The notes: generated from the sequence alone by a model not told the origin. A DNA stretch of 64,000 nt from Erwinia persicina NBRC 102418 (GCF_001571305.1 NZ_BCTN01000003.1:182457-246456); one strand, 5' to 3'; positions 52,606-61,914 are shown, numbered from the stretch's first letter. Numbers and translations are program-made.

Positions 52606-53463
52606 ATGCCGCAAACAGGACTGCCTGTTATGATTAGCGGCCATGTCATTTCATCACTGCCGAGGTTCAGGATGGGTACGGAGTCATTTTTTTCCGGGAT
52701 GCCACCGAAAACAATCTGGTTTCGCCGCAAGTTCTGGCCTGCAGGAACGGTATTTCCTGAAAAGTGTCTTCCCTGGGGAAAGGTGATGTATGCCATTAAA
52801 GGTGTGGCCGAGATCCGCGCGTCTTCACTGATTTATTTATCCACAGCGGAATATGCCTTATGGCTGCCACCCAATACTGAACATGCCTCCGTCGCAAAAA
52901 CAGATATACATTATATTATCGTGAATATTGCGCCGCCTTTATGTTTGTCATTACCTGAAAGAGCGACCGCACTTAAACTGAATCTGATTGCCAGTGCGGT
53001 GATTCACGATTTTTCTCTGCGGGAGATCGGCCATCCGGTCAGCAGACAGGATCGCTCGCTGGTGAAGGTCTTTATTGAGCAGCTGGCATTATGCGATGAG
53101 TTCACCTGCTATCTGCCCATGGGATCGGGAGACGATCCGCTGGTCACGCTGATGACTGCCGAAATGACCCAGGATGAGGGTACGCTCTGCTCTCTGAAAC
53201 AGTGGTCACAACGGCTGAGCCTGAGCGAACGGGCACTCTCACGACGTTTCACTCAGGCAACGGGTATTTCATTCAACGAGTGGAAAAGCCGAAAGAAAAT
53301 TATCATGGCGCTCCGTCTGCTGCAGGAGGGGCGAAGTGTAAAGTACGTCTCCGCACAGCTGGATTACCACGACCCCTCTGCGTTTATTGCCATGTTTCGC
53401 CACAGAATGGGGATGACGCCGGCAGATTTTAGTCACACAGGGGGGATACGGGACGGCGGATGA
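52606..53463 (+). CDS. AraC-family regulator (cupin sensor)
   Basis: 285 residues. An N-terminal cupin-like part ('PWGKVMYAIKGVAEI', 'STAEYALWLPPNTEHAS') precedes a C-terminal double HTH: 'LCSLKQWSQRLSLSERALSRRFTQATG' and 'KYVSAQLDYHDPSAFIAMFRHRMGMTPADF'. Divergent from the cyclase/CMD pair, which it probably controls. The start could be 52606 or the Met at 52672. Confidence 0.87.
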   Translation: MPQTGLPVMISGHVISSLPRFRMGTESFFSGMPPKTIWFRRKFWPAGTVFPEKCLPWGKVMYAIKGVAEIRASSLIYLSTAEYALWLPPNTEHASVAKTDIHYIIVNIAPPLCLSLPERATALKLNLIASAVIHDFSLREIGHPVSRQDRSLVKVFIEQLALCDEFTCYLPMGSGDDPLVTLMTAEMTQDEGTLCSLKQWSQRLSLSERALSRRFTQATGISFNEWKSRKKIIMALRLLQEGRSVKYVSAQLDYHDPSAFIAMFRHRMGMTPADFSHTGGIRDGG

Positions 53464-53533
53464 GCGACCTGCCCCCGCCGCCTTAAAGCAAGAGCGGCGG
53501 TGCACAGAAAAATACAGTCCGCCGCCGGCCTGT

Positions 53534-54736
53534 TTAAACGGACTCAGGCCATGCGACCGGCATCAGCCCCTTTAGTACGGGCGGCGCAAAGAGGTCGCCC
53601 TGAAAACTACTGACGCCAGCCGCTTCCAGCCACATCCATTCTTCGGGTTTCTCCACGCCTGCGGCGGTCACCGCGATCTCCAGCGCCTGGCAGCTACGCA
53701 GCAGGCCCTGAATAATCGCCTGTTTCGGCCCACTGGCGTGAACGTTACGCACCAGTTCAGCGTCGATTTTTATTCTCTCAGGCTGCAGGCGTGCCAGCAT
53801 TTGCAGCCCGCCCGCACCAGACCCGAAATCATTGATGGCCAGGCGCATCCCGGCCGAGCGAAGCGCCCTGATCGCGACGGACAGCGCAGCGGTATCCGTG
53901 ACGACTTCATTCTCCGTGATCCCCACAACGATCTGTTCCGGTATCAGCCCGTGCCGTTTCGCCGCGCTGAGTAAGAAATCTGCGGCGCCCGCCTGGGTTA
54001 CCAGGGCCAGTGAGGAGACGTTCACGCACAGGCTTTGACTCTCCAGGACAAGTGATTTTGCCAGACGAAATGCCGTCTCCTTCGAGGCGAGATCCGCCTG
54101 GCACATCGCCTCTGCCGTCATGCCTGCAAAAAAGTGTTCCGCGCCATGACCATCGGGTGTACGTAGCAGGGCTTCCACATCGGTGACCCGCTGCGAGAGA
54201 GGATCGGTGACCGGCTGAAAGGCGAATGTCCGGTCTTCGTCAGCCTCATCAGGCAGCATGACGGCTCCCCCTTCTCTGACAAACTTCCATGACCCTTCCG
54301 GCGGCAGCTCAAAGTAGTTTTCCCTTTCGTGTGAACAGACGAACGTCCGCAAAAAATGTAAGGCACGGTCGTGATAATTAAGCTGGTGAAGTGAGGTGCC
54401 ACGTTCAAGTACCGCCTGAAGCACATCCCCACGAAAGTGTTTCCGTAAATCGAACAGCTCCATGCCGGTATTGCCAAAACGCCTTGAGGGGGCATAGTCC
54501 CGCATAAGCTCGACCACGTTGTGATGCCGTTTGTCTGAGCAGATGCCGTCGAACAAAGCGATAACCGCCTGCTCTGGTCCCTCAAGTAGCTGGAAAAAAT
54601 GAGTGCCGTTGAACAGTAACATCCCGGTGATATCCAGTGACTGGTTAACACGATTGGCCTTTTCAACCATGCGTTCTATATCGTTATGGGGAAAACTGTC
54701 TGCAACGTGGCTACGGTAAACGAGGGTGAATAGCAT
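53534..54736 (-). CDS. bluF: BluF (YcgF), BLUF-degenerate EAL blue-light antirepressor
   Basis: About 400 residues matching E. coli BluF end to end. The BLUF domain is at 1-95: 'LFTLVYRSHV' with the photoactive Tyr, 'ITGMLLFNGTHFFQLLEGP' with the FAD-contacting Asn and Gln. The EAL domain after ~150 lacks the catalytic EAL and metal residues ('AINDFGSGAGGLQML', 'FQGDLFAPP'), so it binds rather than cuts c-di-GMP, if at all. In E. coli it releases the BluR repressor from the ycgZ-ymgA-ariR promoter in blue light. The ATG at 54736 matches the E. coli N terminus and has GACGGAA upstream. Confidence 0.92.
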   Translation of the reverse strand: MLFTLVYRSHVADSFPHNDIERMVEKANRVNQSLDITGMLLFNGTHFFQLLEGPEQAVIALFDGICSDKRHHNVVELMRDYAPSRRFGNTGMELFDLRKHFRGDVLQAVLERGTSLHQLNYHDRALHFLRTFVCSHERENYFELPPEGSWKFVREGGAVMLPDEADEDRTFAFQPVTDPLSQRVTDVEALLRTPDGHGAEHFFAGMTAEAMCQADLASKETAFRLAKSLVLESQSLCVNVSSLALVTQAGAADFLLSAAKRHGLIPEQIVVGITENEVVTDTAALSVAIRALRSAGMRLAINDFGSGAGGLQMLARLQPERIKIDAELVRNVHASGPKQAIIQGLLRSCQALEIAVTAAGVEKPEEWMWLEAAGVSSFQGDLFAPPVLKGLMPVAWPESV

Positions 54737-55005
54737 GTACGCGGTTCCGTCTGAGGGTGCTGGTAACTGTGTGAGGTTAAAATCAAGAGTCATCATAACG
54801 ATCATGACGAAAAGCCATCAATCTTTTGAACGGGATGGCACAGTTTAGGCTCTGATTTTTAATATGAATGAGAATAGTCACGTACAGGAGGAAAGCAAGG
54901 TATATTGTTTTAAACGTTCGACTTATTTGCCTGGGCCTCAGGAGCCTCACTCCCGACGCTCACGCTGGGTTAACCCCCTTTCAGACACCCACCAACAGGC
55001 ATGCT

Positions 55006-55434
55006 ATGTTCAATTATCCGGCATCATTTTCCTATGACGAAGAAAGCGATGCATATGAGATCAGCTTTCGTGACTTCAACACCCCAGGCGCAATAACTTT
55101 TACGGAGGAAGATATTGAGCTTGAAGCCAGTGAGGCATTAACGGCAGCCATTGGCGACTGCATCGATGCCCATCAGCCCATCCCCGTCCCTTCTGTCGCC
55201 CAGGCGGGAGAATTTATCGTTCATCTTCCCGTTCTGACCTGCCTGAAAGCAGCATTACATCAGGCCATGATCCAGACCAACACCCGCAAAGCTGACCTTG
55301 CACGGAAACTCAGCATGAAGGGGCCGCAGATAGACAGACTATTGGATGTGGAGAATGCCTCAAAGATCGAGGTATTAGAGCAGGCACTCTATTTACTGGG
55401 CCGGAATGTATCTGTTTCGGTGACACAACTCTGA
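55006..55434 (+). CDS. HicB-like antitoxin with C-terminal HTH, no HicA partner
   Basis: About 142 residues. An N-terminal HicB partial RNase-H fold ('YPASFSYDEESDAYEISFRD', 'EASEALTAAIGDCI') and a C-terminal XRE-type helix-turn-helix ('TRKADLARKLSMKGPQIDRL'). HicB normally pairs with the HicA mRNA interferase, but no ~60-residue HicA frame is seen on either side. The ATG at 55006 is the family start; an upstream extension would be unrelated. A regulator or orphan antitoxin. Confidence 0.8.
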   Translation: MFNYPASFSYDEESDAYEISFRDFNTPGAITFTEEDIELEASEALTAAIGDCIDAHQPIPVPSVAQAGEFIVHLPVLTCLKAALHQAMIQTNTRKADLARKLSMKGPQIDRLLDVENASKIEVLEQALYLLGRNVSVSVTQL

Positions 55435-55793
55435 CAGATGTCGGGTAATCGGGGTAGGCACGAGATTTAAAAGCCACCCCGTAATAACAGACTGGCCGCC
55501 CCTGTCTTTCTTAAAGAAAGAATCACTCCTCTTTTCTACCTCCTCATGGCATTTAATTAATCTCAACACATTGTTCTTAACAATAAATGCCAACGCCTTG
55601 AAAAAACCCTAATAAAAACATTACCCGGTAAAAAAATGCCATTTATCCACCAGACTTACGGGCTGGCATGAAATAAACACTGTGGGTTTCTATTGTTGAC
55701 TCTTTATTTATCACCCGCCGATTAATATGCAGGGAGTTTTCATTACGATGAAAACGTCTCTCTACGATCCTGTACTGATAAATAGGTGTAAGT
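55435..55793. other. AT-rich intergenic stretch
   Basis: Contains runs of A and T and no supported gene; probably the promoter region of the four-gene operon that follows. Confidence 0.4.
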
Positions 55794-56531
55794 ATGACAA
55801 CCAGGCTTTCTCACGAAGATAATGGTGCCCTTCCCTGGACCATTTTATGTGATTTCGACGGAACGGTTAGCCCTGAAGATATTACGGACATCCTGCTGGA
55901 ACGCTTTGCGCTGCCTGGCTGGGAAACGCTGGAACAGCAGTGGCAGGCTGGGGAAACCGGCTCTGCTGAATGTATGTCAGGACAGATTGCGCTGCTGGAT
56001 ATGACGCGTGAAGAGCTGGATAGCTGCCTGAGCAGTATCCGCATCGACCCGGCCTTTAAACATTTTGTCGCCTTAGCCCGGCGCCGTGCGATTCCCCTGA
56101 CTATCGTGAGCGACGGGCTGGATTACGCTATTCAGCATATTCTCAACCGTCACGAGCTGGGCCATTTGAGGGTGATCGCTAACCACCTGGAACAGCAGAG
56201 CGAGCGCCGCTGGCGACTTCGCCTTCCCGTGGCCGCCCCTGACTGCCAACGTGCCAGCGGAGTGTGCAAGTGCGCCGTGGCTAAAACGGTTAAGGGCCGG
56301 GTACTCATGGTAGGTGACGGGCGCTCTGATTTTTGCGTTGCCGGGCAGGTTGACCATGTGCTGGCGAAAGGAGAATTAATTGATGAGTGCCGCCGCCAGG
56401 GGATTGCCTGTACCCCGTTTCACGATTTCAGTGATGCGGTTCCGGCGTTGTCACGCTGGCTTAATGATTCTGCCAGCCCAGGCGGATACCGTGCCTTTAA
56501 CCCGCTGATGCCGTGGAGAACGCATGACTGA
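55794..56531 (+). CDS. HAD-superfamily phosphatase, MtnX/SerB-like
   Basis: 245 residues with the four HAD motifs: 'LCDFDGTVSPEDI' (nucleophile Asp), 'LTIVSDGLDY', a Lys in the 'VAKTVKGRV' stretch and 'LMVGDGRSDFCVA'. The pattern is that of MtnX (2-hydroxy-3-keto-5-methylthiopentenyl-1-phosphate phosphatase) and phosphoserine phosphatases. No mtnA/K/D genes are near, so methionine salvage is not supported. First gene of a tight operon; the next gene's ATG overlaps its end by 8 bp. Confidence 0.83.
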   Translation: MTTRLSHEDNGALPWTILCDFDGTVSPEDITDILLERFALPGWETLEQQWQAGETGSAECMSGQIALLDMTREELDSCLSSIRIDPAFKHFVALARRRAIPLTIVSDGLDYAIQHILNRHELGHLRVIANHLEQQSERRWRLRLPVAAPDCQRASGVCKCAVAKTVKGRVLMVGDGRSDFCVAGQVDHVLAKGELIDECRRQGIACTPFHDFSDAVPALSRWLNDSASPGGYRAFNPLMPWRTHD

Positions 56532-57396
56532 ACAACATGGCTTTGTACTGCACGGTACCAGCAGGATCGGCGTGCTGCTGATCCACGGACTGACCGGCAC
56601 ACCCAATGAAATGCGCGGTATCGCGCGTGAACTGAATCAGGCGGGCCACACGGTTTGTGCCGTACAGCTGGCGGGCCACTGTGGCAGCGCAGATGATCTT
56701 ATCTCCACCTGCTGGCAGGACTGGTATCAGAGCGTCATTGACGCCGCTAAGCGACTGCGACAACAGGTGGATTGCCTGATCGTGGGGGGACTGTCGATGG
56801 GGGCTTTACTGGCGCTAAAATATGCCTCCGATTTTCCGGTAAACGGCGTGCTGGTCTACAGTGCAACGTTCCGCTATGACGGCTGGAGCATCCCCCCTGT
56901 TTTACGATGGATTGCGCCCTGCCTGCTGCCGCTCGCCGGGCTACTCCATCTGGGCCGGCACCGCATGTTCAATGAGAAAGAGCCTTACGGGGTCTGTAAT
57001 GAAACGCTGCGTCGCCGCATCGCCAAAAGTATGCAGGAAGGCGATAGCGCGGTCGCCGGGCTACCGGGAAATCCATGGCCTTCACTGACTGAAATGATGG
57101 CGCTGTCGCGTAACGTACGCCGGGCGCTTCCGCGTGTTGTGGCTCCCTGCCTCGTACTGCACGCTGAAAATGACGATATTGCTCACCGCCGTAATGCGTT
57201 GCTGATCCGCGATAGTGTCAGTGGCGAGGTGGAACTGGCGTTGTTAAGAAACAGCTACCATATGATCACTATCGATAACGATCGCGCAGAACTGATCACC
57301 CGCACACTGGGTTTTATAAAGCGGCAGAACGGAACGCAGAACATCAGAAGGTCTGCCCCCTTACCTTTACCGACAACCGTCAGCACCCCGGCGTGA
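56524..57396 (+). CDS. alpha/beta hydrolase (carboxylesterase/lipase-like)
   Basis: 290 residues. 'VLLIHGLTGTPNEM' oxyanion loop, nucleophile Ser in 'VGGLSMGALLALKYA' (about 90), Asp in 'LHAENDDIAH' and His in 'NSYHMITID' form a complete catalytic triad, like Est30-type carboxylesterases or monoacylglycerol lipases. There is no signal peptide. Overlaps the phosphatase gene by 8 bp and is 1 bp from the transporter pair, so it must share their pathway. Confidence 0.87.
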   Translation: MTEQHGFVLHGTSRIGVLLIHGLTGTPNEMRGIARELNQAGHTVCAVQLAGHCGSADDLISTCWQDWYQSVIDAAKRLRQQVDCLIVGGLSMGALLALKYASDFPVNGVLVYSATFRYDGWSIPPVLRWIAPCLLPLAGLLHLGRHRMFNEKEPYGVCNETLRRRIAKSMQEGDSAVAGLPGNPWPSLTEMMALSRNVRRALPRVVAPCLVLHAENDDIAHRRNALLIRDSVSGEVELALLRNSYHMITIDNDRAELITRTLGFIKRQNGTQNIRRSAPLPLPTTVSTPA

Positions 57397-57397
57397 T

Positions 57398-57754
57398 ATG
57401 AGCCAACTCATGCTGCTGTTATGGCTGTTGAGCGTGCTGGTCGATACCTGCGGCCAGCTCTTCTTTAAAGCCGCCACGCATGACAGTGCACGCTATAGTG
57501 GCCTCGCCTTCTGGCGCCATATGATCGGCCGTGGCTGGATCTGGCTGGGCGCAGGCTGTTATGCGCTGCAGTTTATCTTCTGGCTGGCTTTTTTAACGCT
57601 GGTACCGCTGTCTGTTGGTGTCATGCTCGGGGCCATCAATGTGGTGGTGATTATGGTAGCAGGCAGAGTGTGGTTTAAGGAGCGCTTAAGCCCGTGGCGC
57701 TTAATCGGCATGCTACTGATTGCGCTGGGCGTACTGGCCGTGGGAACAGGATGA
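57398..57754 (+). CDS. small DMT/EamA-type membrane protein, subunit 1
   Basis: 118 residues, four membrane helices, with 'SVLVDTCGQLFFKAA' and 'LVPLSVGVMLGAINVVVIMV', then 'WFKERLSPWRLIGMLLIALGVLAVG', as in half-size drug/metabolite transporters (SMR, MdtIJ, ArnEF types). The stop overlaps the start of the second subunit (ATGA). The pair is likely an antiparallel heterodimer. Confidence 0.85.
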   Translation: MSQLMLLLWLLSVLVDTCGQLFFKAATHDSARYSGLAFWRHMIGRGWIWLGAGCYALQFIFWLAFLTLVPLSVGVMLGAINVVVIMVAGRVWFKERLSPWRLIGMLLIALGVLAVGTG

Positions 57755-58143
57755 TGAAACGCTTTTACCTGCTGGGATTTTTCGTGCTGATGGTGTTTGA
57801 TACGCTGGCACAGGTGAGTTTTAAATACACGGCCATCTCCGCCTCTCCCCTGACGCTGGATGCAGCATGGCTCTACCGCCTCTTTACGCATGTCTGGATC
57901 TATATTGCCTTTGCAGGCTACGCGGGCGCTTTTTATACCTGGATGACGCTGCTCAGACAGGCCCCTGTCGGCCCTGCGTTTGCCGCATCACATCTTGATA
58001 TTGTCTCCGTGACGCTGATATCAATCTGGCTGTTTAACGATCACCTCACACTGACAAAAGCCCTCGGCGCCGTACTGATCCTGCTGGGTATCCTGTGTCT
58101 GGCGAAAGATGCTGATGTCCGGTCACGGCGTGTTGGCCACTGA
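57751..58143 (+). CDS. small DMT/EamA-type membrane protein, subunit 2
   Basis: 130 residues, four membrane helices: 'VLMVFDTLAQVSFKYTA', 'APVGPAFAASHLDIVSVTLI' and 'IWLFNDHLTLTKALGAVLIL', paralogous to the preceding gene. ATGA overlap couples the two. Together they could export a small polar product or flip a lipid-linked one, as ArnE/ArnF and MdtI/MdtJ pairs do. Substrate unknown; the cytosolic partners are the phosphatase and hydrolase. Confidence 0.85.
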   Translation: MMKRFYLLGFFVLMVFDTLAQVSFKYTAISASPLTLDAAWLYRLFTHVWIYIAFAGYAGAFYTWMTLLRQAPVGPAFAASHLDIVSVTLISIWLFNDHLTLTKALGAVLILLGILCLAKDADVRSRRVGH

Positions 58144-58179
58144 TGTTGAGGGGTTTTTACTGCGAAGCATACAGACAAT

Positions 58180-58201
58180 GCGCCCCGTAGAAACGGGGCG
58201 C
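58180..58201. terminator. hairpin between convergent genes
   Basis: Nine-base perfect stem GCGCCCCGT / ACGGGGCGC with an AGAA loop, between the transporter pair and the aminotransferase. Confidence 0.6.
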
Positions 58202-58215
58202 AGATAGCGGGCGTT

Positions 58216-59595
58216 TTACTGCTCTTTTTTAGCACGCGTCAGCAATTGATCCAGCAGTTCAATCGCCTGATAGATTTCAGCACGGCTGATCTCCAGTGAG
58301 GGAGCAAAGGTGATGACATTCTTATAGTACCCCCCTACGTCCAGTACCAGGCCTGTTTTCTGCCCCTGATATTCCAGCGTACCTGACAGTCCGATATCCA
58401 CCATTTTATCCAGCAGCGCCTTATTGGGGGTAAACCCATCTGCTGTACAGAGCTCAGCGCGAAGGGCCAGACCCAACCCGTCGACATCACCGATTTCAGG
58501 GTGGCGCAGCTGTAATGACTTCAGACCGTCAAGGAAGCAGGCTCCGCTTTCCATCACCTGTTTCTCGTAGTCTTTCTCCGCCAGCATGTGCATCACTTCC
58601 AGTCCTACTGCGGTTCCAAGAGGATTAGAAGCAAACGTAGAGTGGGTTGATCCGACCGGGAAGGTCACGGGATTAATCATCTCCTCACGCGCCCAGATAC
58701 CGGCAAGCGGGTTCAGGCCGTTGGTTAACGCCTTCCCGAACACCAGGACATCAGGCGTAATACCAAAATGCTCAACTGACCACAGTTTTCCGGTACGGTA
58801 AAAACCCATCTGGATTTCATCGACCACCAGCAGGATCCCATGCTCGTCGAGCACTTTTTTAAGCCCTTTATAGTAATTACGCGGCGGGATCACATAACCA
58901 CCGGTTCCCTGCACCGGCTCGATATAAAAAGCGGAAAACTCAGACTGGCTGGCTTTAGGATCCCATACGCCGTGATATTCGTTTTCAAACAGGCGCGCAA
59001 AATCGGCGATGAGCTTTTCAGCATACTCTTCTGCCGTCATCCCTTTCTGCCGCCGGAAGGGATAGGGGAAAGGAATAAACTGGGCACGCTCGCCAAAGTG
59101 GCCAAAACGACGCCGGTAGCGATAGCTGGAGGTGATGGATGACGCCCCCAGGCTGCGCCCATGATACCCCCCCTCAAAGGCAAACATCCGGCTTTTACCG
59201 TTGCAGTAATTACGCACCAGTTTCAGCGAGTCATCAATGGATTGTGACCCTCCCACGTTATAGTGAACGCGTCCGGGGAGGCCAAACTTACGCTCCATAT
59301 CCTGCGCGATGACTTTACTCAGTTCGATCTTAGTCGGGTGCAGGTACTGGCTGGCAATCTGAGGCAGCACGTCAATCTGTCGTTTGAGGACACTGTCCAG
59401 CCGGGGGTTGGCATAACCAAAATTCACTGCGGAATACCACATCTGAAGATCGAGATATGGCGTTCCTTCCGCATCAAAGAGGTAGCTCCCCTTGCAGTGA
59501 TCAAATATTTTTGGCGTACTGACATAATGAACCGTATCACCATGTGAGCAATATTTCGCTTCATCTGATAATAGTTTTTCTTCATACGGGGTCAT
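58216..59595 (-). CDS. class III PLP-dependent aminotransferase
   Basis: 459 residues. 'VGGSQSIDDSLKLVRNYC' and 'FEGGYHGRSLGASS' bind the cofactor phosphate region, 'LLVVDEIQMGFYRTG' holds the PLP Asp and 'LVFGKALTNGLNPLAG' the Schiff-base Lys. Such enzymes transaminate omega-amino acids, ornithine/GABA or diaminobutyrate; the substrate here is open. AAGGAAGGACTC precedes ATG. Convergent with the phosphatase/hydrolase/transporter operon. Confidence 0.9.
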   Translation of the reverse strand: MTPYEEKLLSDEAKYCSHGDTVHYVSTPKIFDHCKGSYLFDAEGTPYLDLQMWYSAVNFGYANPRLDSVLKRQIDVLPQIASQYLHPTKIELSKVIAQDMERKFGLPGRVHYNVGGSQSIDDSLKLVRNYCNGKSRMFAFEGGYHGRSLGASSITSSYRYRRRFGHFGERAQFIPFPYPFRRQKGMTAEEYAEKLIADFARLFENEYHGVWDPKASQSEFSAFYIEPVQGTGGYVIPPRNYYKGLKKVLDEHGILLVVDEIQMGFYRTGKLWSVEHFGITPDVLVFGKALTNGLNPLAGIWAREEMINPVTFPVGSTHSTFASNPLGTAVGLEVMHMLAEKDYEKQVMESGACFLDGLKSLQLRHPEIGDVDGLGLALRAELCTADGFTPNKALLDKMVDIGLSGTLEYQGQKTGLVLDVGGYYKNVITFAPSLEISRAEIYQAIELLDQLLTRAKKEQ

Positions 59596-60241
59596 AAAGA
59601 GTCCTTCCTTTAGCTTGATGAGAACGCTGATATTATCAGCACCCTCTTATCCCGTGACCGCCATTTTTTGACTGTATGGACTTTATTTTTACTTATTATA
59701 GGTAATGTTTAACTTCCCGGGTAAAAACCTTAATCATTCATCAACAACATTATGTTAATTGGGCATAACGTCAAAATCAGCACGAATATACTCATCACTC
59801 TTTAATTCAATACGGCATCAGGGTATGGACCGAACGTCATCGCGCTGACAGTCAGCGCGGTGGTTTACCCCCCGATTAATCCCTCACCTTAAATGAAATT
59901 GATAGCAATCAGGAAGATGTTACATCTTGCATTGAAAAAAAAGTAAAAACTTTAACGAATCTACCCAACAGAAAAGGCGAAATTAACGCAAATAATTAGA
60001 GAGATATCACCAAAAACCAGGGTAAATCATAAAAATAAACCTCATGAATCCCATAAGATGAACGATCGTTTGGTTTGAATTCATGACAGGAAAAAACCCG
60101 TAAAGGGATGCCAAACTAACCACGACAAATTAATATTATCCTTTACTCACAGCGAATCTTCACGGTCAGAGCGAGATGGGGAACATCTGCCTTCGAGGTA
60201 TTTCATTGCAGCACCATTCATTTAAAGATAGGGAGGATTAA
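59596..60241. other. long AT-rich intergenic region
   Basis: About 645 bp with no supported gene or RNA. It should contain divergent promoters for the aminotransferase and the DUF5680-like gene. No clear operator was found. Confidence 0.4.
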
Positions 60242-60697
60242 ATGAAAAGATTTTTAATAGAGGCAAACCGTTTTCTGTTCAGCTATCCGGAGAAACTTAT
60301 CATTAAAGACAGTGCTTATCATGATATGCAGCTTATTGAGTATCATAGTAAGAGTTACTCGTACAGAAATTATTTTACCGAAGGACGGAATGTTTATGGT
60401 CAGATAATTATTACCAAAAATAAAACACCCGTATGGTGCATGCAGTTTCAGGGCGGCGTTGTCAATGAACAGCTGGATGAAAGAACCGCCCGCCATCTTA
60501 AGTATGTTGCCAGAAAAAACCGCAGTTTGTCAGACGAGCGCTACCCTATACGCGGCCCCCGGGAGGCGACTTTCGCTGACCTGCATTATCAGAATGATAT
60601 ATTTGGTGACCTGAGACGATTCCAGGGGCAGGAAATCATTCAAAAAGAGGATAACACCTTGTTTATGATGAAGCTGTCAGGCGGCGAATTAACCTGA
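60242..60697 (+). CDS. DUF5680-like protein
   Basis: 151 residues with 'YSYRNYFTEGRNVYGQIIIT' and 'KTPVWCMQFQGGV', resembling the 'YRD.Y.GG..F.G.E.....KPVWGMNYYG' pattern of DUF5680 proteins. Basic and soluble. AGGGAGG lies just before the ATG, a strong ribosome-binding site. Function unknown. The gene looks locally AT-richer than the core genes. Confidence 0.6.
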   Translation: MKRFLIEANRFLFSYPEKLIIKDSAYHDMQLIEYHSKSYSYRNYFTEGRNVYGQIIITKNKTPVWCMQFQGGVVNEQLDERTARHLKYVARKNRSLSDERYPIRGPREATFADLHYQNDIFGDLRRFQGQEIIQKEDNTLFMMKLSGGELT

Positions 60698-60840
60698 TCG
60701 TGAAAAAAACGTGGTGTCTTCCTCTCAGTTTTTCAAAAATGAAACGATAATGTCTTCTTTGATAAATAAAACAGCTAAGATTTGGACGATTTTTTTAATA
60801 CGGTAACCTTTCAAACAGGTTAACTGACTAAGGAGTGGGT

Positions 60841-61848
60841 GTGTTTCAGAAAACAAGAAAGACGGTATTGCGCGGAATGTTAACAACGGCACTTTTGTTG
60901 CCATTAGCCGGCTGCGACCAGAGTAAAACCGCAGAGGAAAAGCCGGTGCAACCGGCAGGATCCGCGGCCCTCAAGGAAGATGCCAACGCGCAACTGGCGA
61001 CCAAGTTAAACGCCTATGTGAGCTGCTTCAATACCGCCGATGGCGCAGCCCGTCACAGCGCGCAGCGCTATGTCAGCTGGATCCATGACCTCGATAAGGG
61101 ACCAACGGGCAAAGAACGCACCGTCAACGTGCCGGGGGATTTGACCGCTTACGAACTGGACAGCTGCACCAAAGCCATTGGCGAGGCCTCCAGCGCGAAA
61201 CCCGCCCTGCCGGCGCTTGACAGCGCAGCGGTACAGTACCTGTCCGATCTCACTGCACTGGTGCCGCTGGCATCACAGGCTCATCAATACTACAGTCAGG
61301 AAGACTACAAGGATGATGGCTTCGCCAGAGGCAAGCAAATGCATCAACCGCTGATGATGGCCTACGGGCGCTTTATCAAGTCCAGCGATGTCTACGGGGA
61401 TGAAGTGGAAAAGGAAACGGTTAAACTGACCGACGCGCAGCTTGTTGAGATAGAGAAAACGCAGGGACGGCACAGCCCCTACTACCGCCTGGCATTAGTC
61501 AGCCAGGGCAAACGGTTAGCCGCCCAATTGAGTGCTGACGCCCCCGACGTTGCCGCAGCAACAAAGGCAATCGAGGCGTACGGCGCACTGGTGGATGAAT
61601 CAGATAAAGCCACCGCCAGCGAGCCCGGCAAACCGGTGAGCTGGTCAGTCTTCCAGACCAGCGCCAGCACGTTCCTCAAAGACTGTAAAGACCGGATGCG
61701 TCGCGTACGCGACAAAACGCCCTACAGTCGTGGCGAGCAGGGACTGATGGAAAACAATGGCAGCAGCGCCGGTTGGACGGTCACCGGTTCACCGATGCGC
61801 GTACTGAAATCCTACAACGACCTGGTTGAAGCCAGTAACCGGCTGTAA
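60841..61848 (+). CDS. DUF3829 (YiiG-like) lipoprotein
   Basis: About 335 residues. A lipoprotein signal peptide ends in 'LLPLAGCDQS' (Cys near 26). The mature part is helical, with 'LNAYVSCFNTADGAA' near the start and 'STFLKDCKDRMRRVRDK' later, typical of DUF3829 proteins such as E. coli YiiG. The start GTG at 60841 has AAGGAG seven bases upstream; GTG at 60835 lies within that site. Outer-membrane-anchored, function unknown. Confidence 0.85.
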   Translation: MFQKTRKTVLRGMLTTALLLPLAGCDQSKTAEEKPVQPAGSAALKEDANAQLATKLNAYVSCFNTADGAARHSAQRYVSWIHDLDKGPTGKERTVNVPGDLTAYELDSCTKAIGEASSAKPALPALDSAAVQYLSDLTALVPLASQAHQYYSQEDYKDDGFARGKQMHQPLMMAYGRFIKSSDVYGDEVEKETVKLTDAQLVEIEKTQGRHSPYYRLALVSQGKRLAAQLSADAPDVAAATKAIEAYGALVDESDKATASEPGKPVSWSVFQTSASTFLKDCKDRMRRVRDKTPYSRGEQGLMENNGSSAGWTVTGSPMRVLKSYNDLVEASNRL

Positions 61849-61914
61849 TCCGGCGGGCCCCCTTCCTTCAGCTATCACCGAAACAGGCAGCTCTTCAAAA
61901 TGGCTGCCTTCACA

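Noticed and set aside
53534..54736. Active c-di-GMP phosphodiesterase
   Set aside because: The EAL signature and metal-binding acidic residues are missing, as in E. coli BluF, so a catalytic role is not supported.
55794..56531. Methionine-salvage mtnX assignment
   Set aside because: None of the other mtn genes are present here and the operon partners do not fit that pathway.
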